From NCBI RefSeq assembly GCF_003545815.1, contig NZ_PDUW01000009.1, positions 113,785 through 177,784 on the forward strand: a DNA stretch of 64,000 nt, read 5' to 3'. A model generated the notes under the pieces. That model searched no databases, had not been told where the DNA came from, and saw nothing but the letters and a program-made list of their open reading frames with translations. Numbering within the stretch: position 1 is the stretch's first letter; each line of letters opens with the position of its first letter. This DNA comes from Pusillimonas caeni. GTDB taxonomy: Bacteria > Pseudomonadota > Gammaproteobacteria > Burkholderiales > Burkholderiaceae_B. A program made the position numbers and the translations under genes. Positions 27,366 to 35,578 of this stretch are shown here, piece by piece.

Positions 27366-28013
27366 ATGAAACTTTTTGGTTCGTTGACAAGCCCTTACGT
27401 ACGCAAGGTACGCGTCGTGATGGCGGAAAAAAAGCTCGAATACGAGCTTGTTCTCGATGATGTATGGTCGGAAGCAACCCAGATCCAGCAATACAATCCT
27501 TTGGGCAAGGTTCCCTGTCTGGTCATGGACGACGGCGGCAGTCTGTTCGACTCGCGCGTCATCGTCGAATACCTCGACACCCTCTCGCCCGTGGGCCGTC
27601 TGCTGCCCCAGGCAAGCCGCGACCGCACCGCCACCAAATGCTGGGAGGCCATCGCCGACGGCATCATGGACGCCGCCGTCGCCATCCAGGTCGAAAACAC
27701 GCAGCGTCCCGAACACCTGCGCAGCCCCGACTGGATCCGCCGCCAGCATGGCAAGATCAACGCGGCGCTCGAATTCATGGAGCAAGGCCTCGAACCCAAC
27801 GCCTTCTGTATGGGCGTCAACTTCAGCCTGGCCGATATTGCCGTGGGCTGTGCGCTCGGCTATCTCGACCTTCGGCTCAGCCAGGTCGACTGGCGCGGCA
27901 AGTATCCCAACCTGGCCTTGCTGGCCGAGAAGCTCCACGATCGCCCGTCCTTCACCGCCAGCGCGCCGCCGGCCGGCAAGCCTCAGTCACAAGACATCGC
28001 GCTCAATCCGTAA
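27366..28013 (+). CDS. Glutathione S-transferase family protein
   Basis: 215 aa from the ATG at 27366 (MKLFGSLTSPYVRKVRVVM). The N-terminal thioredoxin-like domain includes SPYVRKV at the glutathione site and NPLGKVPCLVMDDG with the cis-proline, then DSRVIVEYLD. The all-helical C-terminal domain has the FSLADIAVGCALGYLDLR N-capping motif. The substrate is unknown. A perfect 16-bp hairpin follows 42 bp after the stop and also serves the convergent mnmA gene. Confidence 0.9.
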   Translation: MKLFGSLTSPYVRKVRVVMAEKKLEYELVLDDVWSEATQIQQYNPLGKVPCLVMDDGGSLFDSRVIVEYLDTLSPVGRLLPQASRDRTATKCWEAIADGIMDAAVAIQVENTQRPEHLRSPDWIRRQHGKINAALEFMEQGLEPNAFCMGVNFSLADIAVGCALGYLDLRLSQVDWRGKYPNLALLAEKLHDRPSFTASAPPAGKPQSQDIALNP

Positions 28014-28054
28014 AGCCGAACGGTCGACGCAATCTTTGCGTTGAGCCATCCCGA

Positions 28055-28090
28055 CAGCAAAAAGCCGAGTGATTACTCGGCTTTTTGCTG
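28055..28090. terminator. Bidirectional intrinsic terminator between gst and mnmA
   Basis: CAGCAAAAAGCCGAGT at 28055-28070 and its exact complement at 28075-28090 form a 16-bp stem with a GATT loop. The stem ends in A5/T5 tracts, so it can terminate transcription from both sides. Confidence 0.9.
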
Positions 28091-28138
28091 TCCACGGCGT
28101 CTGTGAAGCGTGATCACACTACTCTTGACGCGCCCCAC

Positions 28139-29257
28139 TTATACGATGATGCCGCCGCCCAGGCAGATGTCGCCGTCATACAGCACGGCCGATTGTCCCG
28201 GCGTCACGGCCCATTGCTGTTCGTCGAAACTCAGCGCGAACCCGCCCTCGGACGTGGTCTCGTCGAGATGGCAGCGTGCATCGGGCTGGCGGTAGCGCGT
28301 CTTGGCGGCATAGTCGCCCGCCGGTGGCGGGCTACCCGAGATCCAGCTTGCGTCCTGCGCCCGCAGGCTGCTGGACAGCAGCCACGGATGATCGTGTCCC
28401 TGGACCACATACAGGGTGTTGCTCTCGATGTCCTTGCGCGCGCTGTACCAGGCATCGGCCGTGCCATCGGCACGCTGCCGGCCCTTCACGCCGCCGATGC
28501 CCAAGCCCTTGCGCTGTCCAAGGGTATAGAAAGCCAGGCCCATGTGGCGGCCCAGTTCCTTTCCTTCAGGCGTCTTGACCGGCCCCTCTTGAGTGGGCAG
28601 GTAGCGGTTGAGGAATTCGCGAAAGGGCCGTTCGCCGATGAAGCAGATGCCGGTGGAGTCTTTCTTAGCGGCATTGGGCAGGCCCAGTTCTGCGGCGATG
28701 CGGCGCACTTCGGTCTTGGGCAGCTCGCCCAGCGGAAACAAGGTGCGCGACAGCTGCGCCTGGTTCAGGCGGTGCAGGAAATAGCTTTGGTCCTTGGTGG
28801 CATCGAGCCCTTTCAGCAGCTCGAAGCGGCTGCCCTGCTCCGTGGCGACTTCACGCACACGCGCATAGTGGCCCGTGGCGATAAGCTCGGCGCCCAGGGA
28901 CATGGCATGGTCGAGAAAGGCCTTGAACTTGATCTCGGCATTGCACAGGATGTCGGGATTAGGCGTGCGGCCGGCCGAATACTCACGCAGGAACTCGGCA
29001 AAAACACGGTCCTTGTACTCGTCCGCGAAATTGACGGCCTCGATTTCGACGCCGATCAGGTCGGCCACGCTGGCCGCGTCCAGCCAGTCCTGGCGGGTGG
29101 AACAATACTCGGAATCATCGTCGTCTTCCCAGTTCTTCATGAACAGGCCGACGACCTCGTAGCCCTGTTGCTTGAGCAGCCAGGCGCTGACGGACGAATC
29201 GACGCCCCCGGACATGCCGACGACGACGCGTCCCTTGCTTGCGGAAGAAGAAGTCAT
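28139..29257 (-). CDS. mnmA: tRNA-specific 2-thiouridylase
   Basis: 372 aa. It makes the 2-thio group of s2U34 in tRNA-Lys, tRNA-Glu and tRNA-Gln, using ATP and sulfur relayed by the Tus system. The PP-loop is GMSGGVDSS (14-22). The catalytic cysteines are C105 in [10 protein letters not shown] and C205 in [13 protein letters not shown], and the GHYAR motif is at about 129-133. It is next to purB and gst as in related Bordetella genomes, and 9 bp downstream of the oxidase gene. Confidence 0.97.
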   Translation of the reverse strand: MTSSSASKGRVVVGMSGGVDSSVSAWLLKQQGYEVVGLFMKNWEDDDDSEYCSTRQDWLDAASVADLIGVEIEAVNFADEYKDRVFAEFLREYSAGRTPNPDILCNAEIKFKAFLDHAMSLGAELIATGHYARVREVATEQGSRFELLKGLDATKDQSYFLHRLNQAQLSRTLFPLGELPKTEVRRIAAELGLPNAAKKDSTGICFIGERPFREFLNRYLPTQEGPVKTPEGKELGRHMGLAFYTLGQRKGLGIGGVKGRQRADGTADAWYSARKDIESNTLYVVQGHDHPWLLSSSLRAQDASWISGSPPPAGDYAAKTRYRQPDARCHLDETTSEGGFALSFDEQQWAVTPGQSAVLYDGDICLGGGIIV

Positions 29258-29266
29258 TGCATTATT

Positions 29267-30694
29267 TTAGATTACGCCCTCTTCGCCCGGAGGAATCGTT
29301 TTGCCGGGATTGAGGATGCCCCGCGGGTCATAAGCCCGCTTCAGCGCGCGCATCAGGTCGAGCGCGCCATCGCCGTGCTCGGCCTGCATGAATTCCATTT
29401 TGTGCAGCCCCACGCCGTGTTCGCCGGTGCAGGTGCCGCCCATGGCAATGGCGCGCTCGACCAGGCGCCGGTTGATCTGCTCGGACTCGCGCCACTCTTC
29501 GGGCTTGTCCGGATCGATCATCATCAGCACATGGAAGTTGCCGTCGCCCACATGGCCCACGATGGTGTGCGGAAAACTCGCCGTCTCGAGATCGGCCGCG
29601 GTTGCGCTGACGCAATGCGCAAGCTGCGAAATCGGTACGCAGACGTCCGTCGTCGTAGCCCGGCAGCCTGGCCGCAACTGCACGCCGGCAAAATAGGCGT
29701 GATGCCTGGCCGTCCACAAGCGCGTCCGGTCCTCGGGATGCTCGGCCCACTGAAAGTCTGTGCCGCCGTGTCCGGCCGTGATCTCGCCGACGGTCTGCGC
29801 CTGTTCCTTGACGCCCGCCGGGCTGCCATGAAACTCGAAAAGCAGCAGCGGCGATTCAGTCAGATCCAGCTTGCTGTATGCATTGGTGGCCCGGACCGCG
29901 TCCGTGTCCATGAACTCCACGCGGGCGATCGGCACCCCCATCTGAATGATCTCGATGACGCTGTTCACCGCGTCCTCGAGCGTCGGAAAATTGCATACCG
30001 CAACCGACACTGCTTCGGGCTGCGGATACAACCGAACGGTGACCTCGGCGATGATGCCCAGCGTGCCCTCGCTGCCGACGAAGACGGCTGTGAGGTCGTA
30101 GCCCGCCGAGGACTTGCGCGCGCGCGAGCCGGTATCAACGATGCGGCCGTCGGCCGTCACCACCTTGAGCGCCATCACGTTGTCGCGCATGGTGCCGTAT
30201 CGCACCGCGTTGGTGCCCGAGGCGCGCGTGGACGCCATGCCTCCCAGGGTCGCGTCGGCGCCCGGATCGACCGGGAAGAAAAGCCCCGTATCGCGAAGAT
30301 ATTCGTTGAGCTGCTTGCGCCTGACCCCCGCCTGCACCGTCACGCACTGGTCTCCGGCATCGACCGCCAGAATGCGATCCATGCCGGACAGGTCCAGGCT
30401 GATGCCGCCCTGCACGGCCAGCACATGGCCCTCGAGCGAGGAGCCGGCGCCAAAAGGAATGAGCGGCACGTTATGCCGATGGCAATGGGCGGCCACCCAG
30501 GCAATGTCCTCGACGCTCGAAGCATGGACGACGCCGTCCGGCAGCATGGGCGGATAAGGGGATTCGTCGCGCCCGTGATGCTCGCGTACCGCCTCGGCCG
30601 TGGAAAACGCCGCGCCGAACCGTTCGCGCAGCGCATCGAGAAAGCCCGGCGGAATGGCGCGGCGATCGGCCCGGCCTTGCAGCAATGGGTTCAT
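29267..30694 (-). CDS. FAD-linked oxidase (D-lactate dehydrogenase / glycolate oxidase GlcD type)
   Basis: 475 aa. It belongs to the FAD-binding PCMH plus FAD-oxidase C-terminal family that oxidises D-2-hydroxy acids such as D-lactate or glycolate. The FAD domain contains LIPFGAGSSLEGHVLA (about residues 75-90) and DPGADATLGGMASTRASGTNAVRYGTM. The C-terminal domain has HVGDGNFHVLMMID and the flavin-proximal GTCTGEHGVGLHK. No GlcE/GlcF partner is nearby, so a single-subunit D-lactate dehydrogenase is more likely. The substrate is not decided by sequence. Confidence 0.9.
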   Translation of the reverse strand: MNPLLQGRADRRAIPPGFLDALRERFGAAFSTAEAVREHHGRDESPYPPMLPDGVVHASSVEDIAWVAAHCHRHNVPLIPFGAGSSLEGHVLAVQGGISLDLSGMDRILAVDAGDQCVTVQAGVRRKQLNEYLRDTGLFFPVDPGADATLGGMASTRASGTNAVRYGTMRDNVMALKVVTADGRIVDTGSRARKSSAGYDLTAVFVGSEGTLGIIAEVTVRLYPQPEAVSVAVCNFPTLEDAVNSVIEIIQMGVPIARVEFMDTDAVRATNAYSKLDLTESPLLLFEFHGSPAGVKEQAQTVGEITAGHGGTDFQWAEHPEDRTRLWTARHHAYFAGVQLRPGCRATTTDVCVPISQLAHCVSATAADLETASFPHTIVGHVGDGNFHVLMMIDPDKPEEWRESEQINRRLVERAIAMGGTCTGEHGVGLHKMEFMQAEHGDGALDLMRALKRAYDPRGILNPGKTIPPGEEGVI

Positions 30695-30761
30695 GTCGGC
30701 TCCGGTTCAGCGGTGATCGGCTCGGCAAAAGGCAGAGCGGCGGGTGGCGCGGCCGCGGACA

Positions 30762-31838
30762 TCAGGCCGCGCTGGACTGCACCGCCACCCGGCGCCGTTC
30801 GCGCACCGCCTCGGACAGGCGCTCGAGCACCTGCACGGAAGCGTCCCAGTCGATGCAGCCGTCGGTGATGCTTTGGCCATAGACGAGCGGCTTGCCGGCG
30901 ACGAGGTCCTGGCGGCCGCCCACGAGATGGCTTTCGACCATCACGCCACAGATGCGCTGGTCGCCCGAGGCCACCTGGCCGCAGACGTCCTCGATGACCT
31001 CGGGCTGCTTGGTGTAGTCCTTGTTGCTGTTGGCGTGGCTGGCGTCGATCATGATTCTTGGCTTGAGACCCGCCTTGAGCAGGTCCTGGCAGGCGGCCTC
31101 GACGCTGGCGGCATCGTAATTGGGCGCCTTGCCGCCGCGCAGTATCACGTGGCAGTCTTCGTTGCCCACCGTGGAGACAATGGCCGAATGGCCGCCCTTG
31201 GTGACCGACAGGAAGTGATGCGGCTGCGAGGCCGCCTTGATGGCATCGATGGCGATGCGCACGTTGCCGTCGGTGCCGTTCTTGAAGCCGACCGGGCACG
31301 ACAGACCGGAAGCCAGCTCGCGGTGAACCTGGCTTTCGGTGGTGCGCGCCCCGATGGCGCCCCAGGACACCAGGTCGGCGATGTATTGCGGCGTGATCAT
31401 GTCGAGGAATTCGCAACCCGCCGGCAGGCCCATGGCGTTGACCTCGAGCAATAGTTGGCGGGCGGTGCGCAGCCCCTGATTGATGTTGAAGCTGCCGTCC
31501 AGGTTCGGGTCGTTGATGAGGCCTTTCCAGCCCACCGTGGTGCGGGGCTTTTCGAAGTACACCCGCATGATGATCTCGAGCTCGCCCTGGAAGCGGTCGC
31601 GTTGGGCCTTGAGCCGATTGGCGTATTCGAGGGCCCCCTTGGTATTGTGGATGGAACACGGGCCGATCACGACGACCAGGCGGTCGTCCGCGTCGTGAAG
31701 CACATCGTGCACCGCGCGGCGGGCGGCGTAGACGGTTTCGGACACTTCGCGGGTGCTGGCAAACTCGCGCATGACGTGCGAGGGGGGGCTGAGTTCTTTG
31801 ATTTCTCGGATACGTAAATCGTCGGTATTGTGTGACAC
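30762..31838 (-). CDS. aroG: 3-Deoxy-7-phosphoheptulonate (DAHP) synthase, AroG/F type
   Basis: 358 aa from a GTG at 31838 with GGAG 9 nt upstream. It condenses phosphoenolpyruvate and erythrose 4-phosphate, the first step of aromatic amino acid synthesis. Class I DAHP synthase motifs are present: VVIGPCSIHN, VYFEKPRTTVGWKGLINDP, VGFKNGTDG, the metal-site DASHANSNKD and ESHLVGGRQD. The N-terminal extension used for Phe or Tyr feedback inhibition is present. A Phe/Tyr-rich leader peptide and attenuator precede it, indicating transcriptional control by the end products as well. Confidence 0.97.
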   Translation of the reverse strand: MSHNTDDLRIREIKELSPPSHVMREFASTREVSETVYAARRAVHDVLHDADDRLVVVIGPCSIHNTKGALEYANRLKAQRDRFQGELEIIMRVYFEKPRTTVGWKGLINDPNLDGSFNINQGLRTARQLLLEVNAMGLPAGCEFLDMITPQYIADLVSWGAIGARTTESQVHRELASGLSCPVGFKNGTDGNVRIAIDAIKAASQPHHFLSVTKGGHSAIVSTVGNEDCHVILRGGKAPNYDAASVEAACQDLLKAGLKPRIMIDASHANSNKDYTKQPEVIEDVCGQVASGDQRICGVMVESHLVGGRQDLVAGKPLVYGQSITDGCIDWDASVQVLERLSEAVRERRRVAVQSSAA

Positions 31839-31872
31839 GAGCTACTCCAGTAATTGCCAGCGGCCCAGCGGC

Positions 31873-31907
31873 AAAAAAAAACCGCCTAGCTACTTTGCTG
31901 GCGGCTT
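31873..31907 (-). terminator. Attenuator terminator upstream of aroG
   Basis: On the minus strand AAGCCGCCAGC (31907-31897), loop AAAGTA and GCTAGGCGGTT (31890 down) form a stem with one bulged A, followed by nine T residues. It lies 35 bp before the aroG GTG and 18 bp after the leader peptide stop. Its 5' arm (CCGCCAGC) can pair instead with GCTGGTGG inside the leader-peptide coding sequence (31958-31951), with 8 bp including one G-U. That pairing gives the alternative antiterminator. Confidence 0.8.
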
Positions 31908-31924
31908 TTTGGGAATTGGGTGTT

Positions 31925-32008
31925 TTAGTGCGTACTACGCTTCCCTTCCTCCACCAGCGGTGTTGGAAAAGCATAAAAATAAAAGAAAGCGTAAGCGGCA
32001 CGATTCAT
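31925..32008 (-). CDS. Phe/Tyr-rich leader peptide of the aroG attenuator
   Basis: 27 aa: M-N-R-A-A then YAFFYFYAF and a tail ending in TAA. Seven of the nine residues 6-14 are Phe or Tyr (F8, F9, F11, F14 and Y6, Y10, Y12). If charged tRNA-Phe or tRNA-Tyr is scarce, a ribosome stalls there and leaves GCTGGTGG (codons 17-20) free to pair with the terminator's 5' arm, so aroG is read. No Shine-Dalgarno is visible. The best promoter candidate would start the RNA almost at the ATG, so translation may be near-leaderless. Confidence 0.8.
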   Translation of the reverse strand: MNRAAYAFFYFYAFPTPLVEEGKRSTH

Positions 32009-32015
32009 GCTGTAG

Positions 32016-32045
32016 ATGCTACCACGATCCAGCCCGCGCAGACAA
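32016..32045 (-). promoter_or_regulatory. Candidate promoter of the aroG leader transcript
   Basis: On the minus strand TTGTCT (32045-32040), 18 bp, TAGCAT (32021-32016). The predicted start falls within a few bases of the leader-peptide ATG at 32008. Confidence 0.4.
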
Positions 32046-32182
32046 GGAAAAAATCCCCCGCTGTCGAGTCGTTGCCACAAAGCGGTTCAATGGCGCGTTT
32101 GGAATCAGGTCCCCCAACCTCGTTCTGCCAGTCGCTTTGCCCGAGCCGCATCCCGTTTCGCCCTGAGGCGGCGTGATTCGAT

Positions 32183-32218
32183 ATTGATTTGAAGTGAAAT
32201 GATTTTGTACGGTATCAT
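32183..32218 (+). promoter_or_regulatory. ehu promoter region with the motif shared with ectR
   Basis: ATTGATTT-N6-AAATGAT (32183-32203) has the same arms and spacing as the motif in front of the ectR-ect operon (39526-39546), and the following bases also agree (TTTGTAC against ATTGTCC). A possible promoter is TTGAAG (32189-32194), 18 bp, TATCAT (32213-32218), so the motif would cover the -35 and spacer. Confidence 0.5.
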
Positions 32219-32222
32219 TCCT

Positions 32223-33146
32223 ATGAGAATCAATTACACGCACCGCCCCCGGGCGCAGCGATCCGACGGCGTGATCCAATCAGACAAAAAACCCCTGAAG
32301 AAATGGCCGGCATTGCTGATGGCGATGGCGCTGCTGGCGGGCGCGGCGGGGCTTGCCCAGGCCGTCACCCTGGAACAGATCAAGAAGCGCGGCAGCCTGC
32401 GCATCGCCGTCGCCAACGAGATTCCCTACGGCTACATGGACCTGCGCGGCAAACCGCAAGGCGTGGGGCCGGACGTCGCTCAGCACATCGCCCAGCAATT
32501 GGGCATCAAAGAAATCGAGTGGATCAGCACCACTTTCAGCGCCCTCATCCCGGGCCTGCGCGCCAAACGCTTCGACATGGTCGCCGCTGAAATGGCCATC
32601 CTGCCCCAGCGCTGCGGCCACGTCCTGTTCTCCCAACCCAATAGTTCGTACGGAGAAGGCCTGCTGGTGGCCAAGGGCAATCCCAAGAACATCCACTCCT
32701 TCGAACACTTCGCCCGCTCCCAGGACAAAGTGGCCATCATGGCCGGCGCCGACCAGCTTGAAATGATGCAGGCCCTAGACGTGCCGCAAGAACGGATGGT
32801 GACCATCTCCAGCAACTCCGACGCGATCTCCACCGTGGCTACGGGGCGCGCCGGAGCCTACGCGGCCACCAGCGCCACCATCCATCAGTTGGCGGGCAAG
32901 GACGACAGGGTCGAGGCTGCCGCCGAATTCACCGATCCCGTCATCGACGGCGAACCGGTCCGCAGCTGGGGCGCGTTCACCTTCAATACAGACTCGAAAG
33001 ACCTGGTCCGGGCCGTCGATGAAGAGCTGGCCCGGTTCAAACAGACAGAGGCGTGGCGGCAAATCATGGCCCGGCATGGCTTCAGCGAAATAGACGCCGA
33101 GGAATCTTTCGAACGCACGCGCGAGCAATTGTGCGCAGCCCATTGA
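32223..33146 (+). CDS. ehuB: Ectoine/hydroxyectoine ABC transporter, substrate-binding protein
   Basis: About 307 aa from the ATG at 32223. An ATG at 32199 lies within the promoter-like region, and a GTG near 32271 would leave a more ordinary signal peptide. The hydrophobic signal (PALLMAMALLAGAAGLAQA) is followed by a family 3 solute-binding fold (KKRGSLRIAVANEIPYGYMDL, FSALIPGLRAKRFDMVAAEM). EhuB assignment rests on the typical GVGPDVAQHIAQQLG region and on its position before ehuC, ehuD and ehuA next to ect genes. Confidence 0.88.
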   Translation: MRINYTHRPRAQRSDGVIQSDKKPLKKWPALLMAMALLAGAAGLAQAVTLEQIKKRGSLRIAVANEIPYGYMDLRGKPQGVGPDVAQHIAQQLGIKEIEWISTTFSALIPGLRAKRFDMVAAEMAILPQRCGHVLFSQPNSSYGEGLLVAKGNPKNIHSFEHFARSQDKVAIMAGADQLEMMQALDVPQERMVTISSNSDAISTVATGRAGAYAATSATIHQLAGKDDRVEAAAEFTDPVIDGEPVRSWGAFTFNTDSKDLVRAVDEELARFKQTEAWRQIMARHGFSEIDAEESFERTREQLCAAH

Positions 33147-33227
33147 CCGGCCGATGATCATGGACGAACCAAGACACCCGTGCACCCGCCCAGGCACGAC
33201 GCCCGCGGCCGAGCCGAGGAGACCGAC

Positions 33228-33899
33228 ATGCAGTGGATGAACTATATCGTGCCTTTGCTCGAAGGCGCATGGGTCACCGTCCAGCTGACCGTCATCTCGA
33301 CCATCGGCGGCGCCTTCTTCTCTTTTCTGTTCGGCGTAGGCCGGCTCTCCCCGAACCGGGCCGCCCGCTATCTCTCCGTAGGTTTCATCGAAGTGTTTCG
33401 CGGCACCTCGCTGCTGGTGCAGCTGTTCTGGCTGTACTTCGCCCTGCCGCTCATCGGCGAGGCGCTGGGCATCAATCTGCGCCTGCCTCCGGTGGCGGCC
33501 GGCGCGCTGGCCCTCAGCCTGAATATCGGCGCCTATGGCGCCGAGGTGGTGCGCGGCGCCCTGCAGGCCGTGCCGCGCGAACAGCACGAAGTGGCCAAGG
33601 CGCTGGACTTCACGCCGCGCCAGACCCTGTGGCGCATCAGCCTGCCCCAGGCCATTCCCGAAATGATGCCCAGCTTCGGCAACCTGGCCGTCCAGAACCT
33701 GAAGGACACGGCCCTGGTTTCGCTGATCAGCCTGGGCGACCTGGCCTTCAAGGCCGAGCAGATCCGCAACTTCACTCAAGACAGCACCACCATCTACGCC
33801 ATCCTGCTGCTGATGTACTTTGGCATGGCGCTGGTGCTGACCGCCATCATGAAGCTGCTCGAGCGCTCGGTCGGGCGCTGGCGCGCGGGGGGTGTCTAA
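33228..33899 (+). CDS. ehuC: Ectoine/hydroxyectoine ABC transporter permease
   Basis: 223 aa from the ATG at 33228 with GAGGAGA upstream. It is an inner-membrane permease of the polar amino acid (HisM/GlnP) family. It has about five transmembrane segments and the EAA loop around ALDFTPRQTLWRISLPQAIPEMMPSF. Its TAA stop overlaps the ehuD start (TAATG), so the two permeases are coupled and probably form a heterodimer. Confidence 0.92.
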   Translation: MQWMNYIVPLLEGAWVTVQLTVISTIGGAFFSFLFGVGRLSPNRAARYLSVGFIEVFRGTSLLVQLFWLYFALPLIGEALGINLRLPPVAAGALALSLNIGAYGAEVVRGALQAVPREQHEVAKALDFTPRQTLWRISLPQAIPEMMPSFGNLAVQNLKDTALVSLISLGDLAFKAEQIRNFTQDSTTIYAILLLMYFGMALVLTAIMKLLERSVGRWRAGGV

Positions 33900-34591
33900 T
33901 GCTTTTCGGCATCGAATGGGACACGAGCAACGACTGGCTGTTCGCCGCCTCGATCCTGCCCATCCTGCTGCGCGGCCTGGTGGTCACCATCCAGGCCACT
34001 GTGCTGGGCTTTCTGGTGGCGGCCGTGCTGGGGCTGGTTCTGGCCGCGCTGAAGGCCGCGCGCTCGCGCTTCATCGCCTGGCCGGCGCGCGCACTGACCG
34101 AGTTCCTGCGCGACACTCCCCTGCTGGTACAGCTTTTCTTCCTGTATTACGTGCTGCCCGAATACGGAATATTGCTGCCCGCCTTCCTGACCGGCGCGCT
34201 GGCCCTTGGCGTGCAATACAGCGCCTATATGTCCGAGGTATACCGCGCCGGACTGGAGTCGGTGGCCAGAGGGCAGACCGAAGCCGCGCGCGCGCTCGAC
34301 CTGTCGCCGCTGCGCACCTTCGGTGTCGTCATCCTGCCTCAGGCCGTGCCGCGCATCATTCCCGCGCTGGGCAACTACCTGGTCTCCATCATGAAGGACG
34401 TGCCCGTGCTGTCGGTCGTATCGGTGCTGGAGATGCTCAAGGTCGCCCAGATCATCGGCGACCGCAGTTTCCATTACGTCATCCCGCTTTCCATGGTGGG
34501 CGCCCTGTATCTGGTGCTTACTCTGATCGCGTCGGCGGGGGTGCGCTATCTGGACGCCCGCCTTCCAAAACGAGGATTGCCGCTGAAATGA
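33899..34591 (+). CDS. ehuD: Ectoine/hydroxyectoine ABC transporter permease
   Basis: 230 aa from the ATG at 33899, which shares its first base with the ehuC stop. It belongs to the same permease family as EhuC, with an N-terminal helix (LPILLRGLVVTIQATVLGFL), the FLRDTPLLVQLFFLYYVLP segment and an EAA loop (ALDLSPLRTFGVVILPQAVPR). The frame is open far upstream inside ehuC, which is not coding. Its stop overlaps the ehuA start by 4 bp. Confidence 0.92.
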   Translation: MLFGIEWDTSNDWLFAASILPILLRGLVVTIQATVLGFLVAAVLGLVLAALKAARSRFIAWPARALTEFLRDTPLLVQLFFLYYVLPEYGILLPAFLTGALALGVQYSAYMSEVYRAGLESVARGQTEAARALDLSPLRTFGVVILPQAVPRIIPALGNYLVSIMKDVPVLSVVSVLEMLKVAQIIGDRSFHYVIPLSMVGALYLVLTLIASAGVRYLDARLPKRGLPLK

Positions 34592-35367
34592 ACGAACAAG
34601 CCATTATCCGCTTCGAGCGTGTCGTCAAGCGCTTCGGCGACGTCACCGTACTGGACGAGCTGGATTTCCACGTCGACAAGGGCGAGAAAGTCACCATCAT
34701 CGGCCCGTCGGGCTCGGGCAAGTCCACGGTGCTGCGCATCCTGATGACGTTGGAAAACATCGACCAGGGAGTCATCTACGTCGCGGGCAAACCCCTGTGG
34801 CATGAAGAGCGCAACGGAAGCCTGGTGCCCGCCGGCGAGGCCCATCTGCGCAACATGCGCAAGGAAATGGGCATGGTGTTCCAGCAGTTCAATCTGTTTC
34901 CCCACATGACGGTGCGCCGCAACATCACCGAAGCGCCCGTGCACGTGCTCAAGCTGTCGCGCCAGGAGGCGCGCCAGCGCGCCGACGAATATCTTGAGCT
35001 GGTCGGGCTGAGCGAGCACGCCGACAAATTCCCCAGCCAGCTTTCAGGCGGCCAGCAGCAGCGGGTGGCCATCGCGCGGGCGCTGGCCATGCGGCCCGGC
35101 ATCATGCTGTTCGACGAACCCACCTCGGCGCTGGACCCCGAACTGGTGGGCGAGGTGCTTACCGTCATCCAGCGGCTGGCCCAGGAGCACGACCTGACCA
35201 TGTTGCTGGTCACGCACGAGATGCAGTTCGCCAAGCAGATATCGGACCGCATCTGCTTTTTCGACAAAGGGCGCGTGCTCGAGGACGGCCCGCCCGAGCA
35301 GCTGTTCACCGAACCCCGCGAAGCGCGTACCCGTGAATTCCTGAGCGCCTTCCTGAATCCGGCTTGA
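34588..35367 (+). CDS. ehuA: Ectoine/hydroxyectoine ABC transporter ATP-binding protein
   Basis: 259 aa. It drives uptake by ATP hydrolysis on the cytoplasmic face. Walker A is IGPSGSGKST (about 38-47), the Q-loop is MVFQQFNLFPHMT, the signature is LSGGQQQRVAIARAL, Walker B is IMLFDEPTSALDPEL and the H-loop is LLVTHEM. It is the final gene of ehuBCDA. An intergenic repeat and a terminator follow before the convergent ectD. No ectoine-degrading eut genes follow, which points to uptake for osmoprotection. Confidence 0.94.
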   Translation: MNEQAIIRFERVVKRFGDVTVLDELDFHVDKGEKVTIIGPSGSGKSTVLRILMTLENIDQGVIYVAGKPLWHEERNGSLVPAGEAHLRNMRKEMGMVFQQFNLFPHMTVRRNITEAPVHVLKLSRQEARQRADEYLELVGLSEHADKFPSQLSGGQQQRVAIARALAMRPGIMLFDEPTSALDPELVGEVLTVIQRLAQEHDLTMLLVTHEMQFAKQISDRICFFDKGRVLEDGPPEQLFTEPREARTREFLSAFLNPA

Positions 35368-35399
35368 GGGCCCTTCCACAGGGAAGCGACCGGCCGCTC

Positions 35400-35507
35400 C
35401 CTGCAGAAAATGCCTCCACGCCACGCAGGCTACGCCTGCTTGCTGCTCCCAAAGGGGGCCGTTTTTTGCCGGGGCGCCGAGCCTTTGGGCGGCCCGGCGG
35501 CAAAAAA
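35400..35507. repeat. Intergenic repeat with a large inverted repeat
   Basis: The stretch has the look of the GC-rich intergenic repeats common in Burkholderiales (GCCACGCAGGCTACGCCTGC, then CCCAAAGGGGGCCG). TTTTTTGCCG at 35462-35471 and CGGCAAAAAA at 35498-35507 are exact 10-bp inverted arms around a GC-rich core that pairs further. No coding frame is supported. Assignment to a known repeat family is from memory. Confidence 0.5.
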
Positions 35508-35538
35508 GCCCGAAGGCCGCAAACGGCTTCGGGCTTTT
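35503..35538. terminator. Terminator between converging ehuA and ectD
   Basis: AAAAGCCCGAA-G-GCCG, loop CAAA, CGGC-TTCGGGCTTTT: a stem of about 15 bp with one bulge. It is flanked by A and T runs, so it can act in both directions. Confidence 0.8.
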
Positions 35539-35578
35539 CGATCGTGCGGGGCTCGCCGCAAGGCGAACCTTCAGGCCG

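Noticed and set aside
28085..30868. A 927-codon plus-strand frame across mnmA and the oxidase gene
   Set aside because: It spans two well-supported minus-strand genes, begins just after a terminator and has no recognisable domain.
30691..32001. A 436-codon minus-strand frame over aroG
   Set aside because: It is an out-of-frame shadow of aroG, with a low-complexity Arg/Pro/Gly product; it also obscures the real leader peptide in the gap.
33233..33898. Upstream extension of the ehuD frame
   Set aside because: It lies within ehuC in another frame. The TAATG overlap gives the natural start at 33899.
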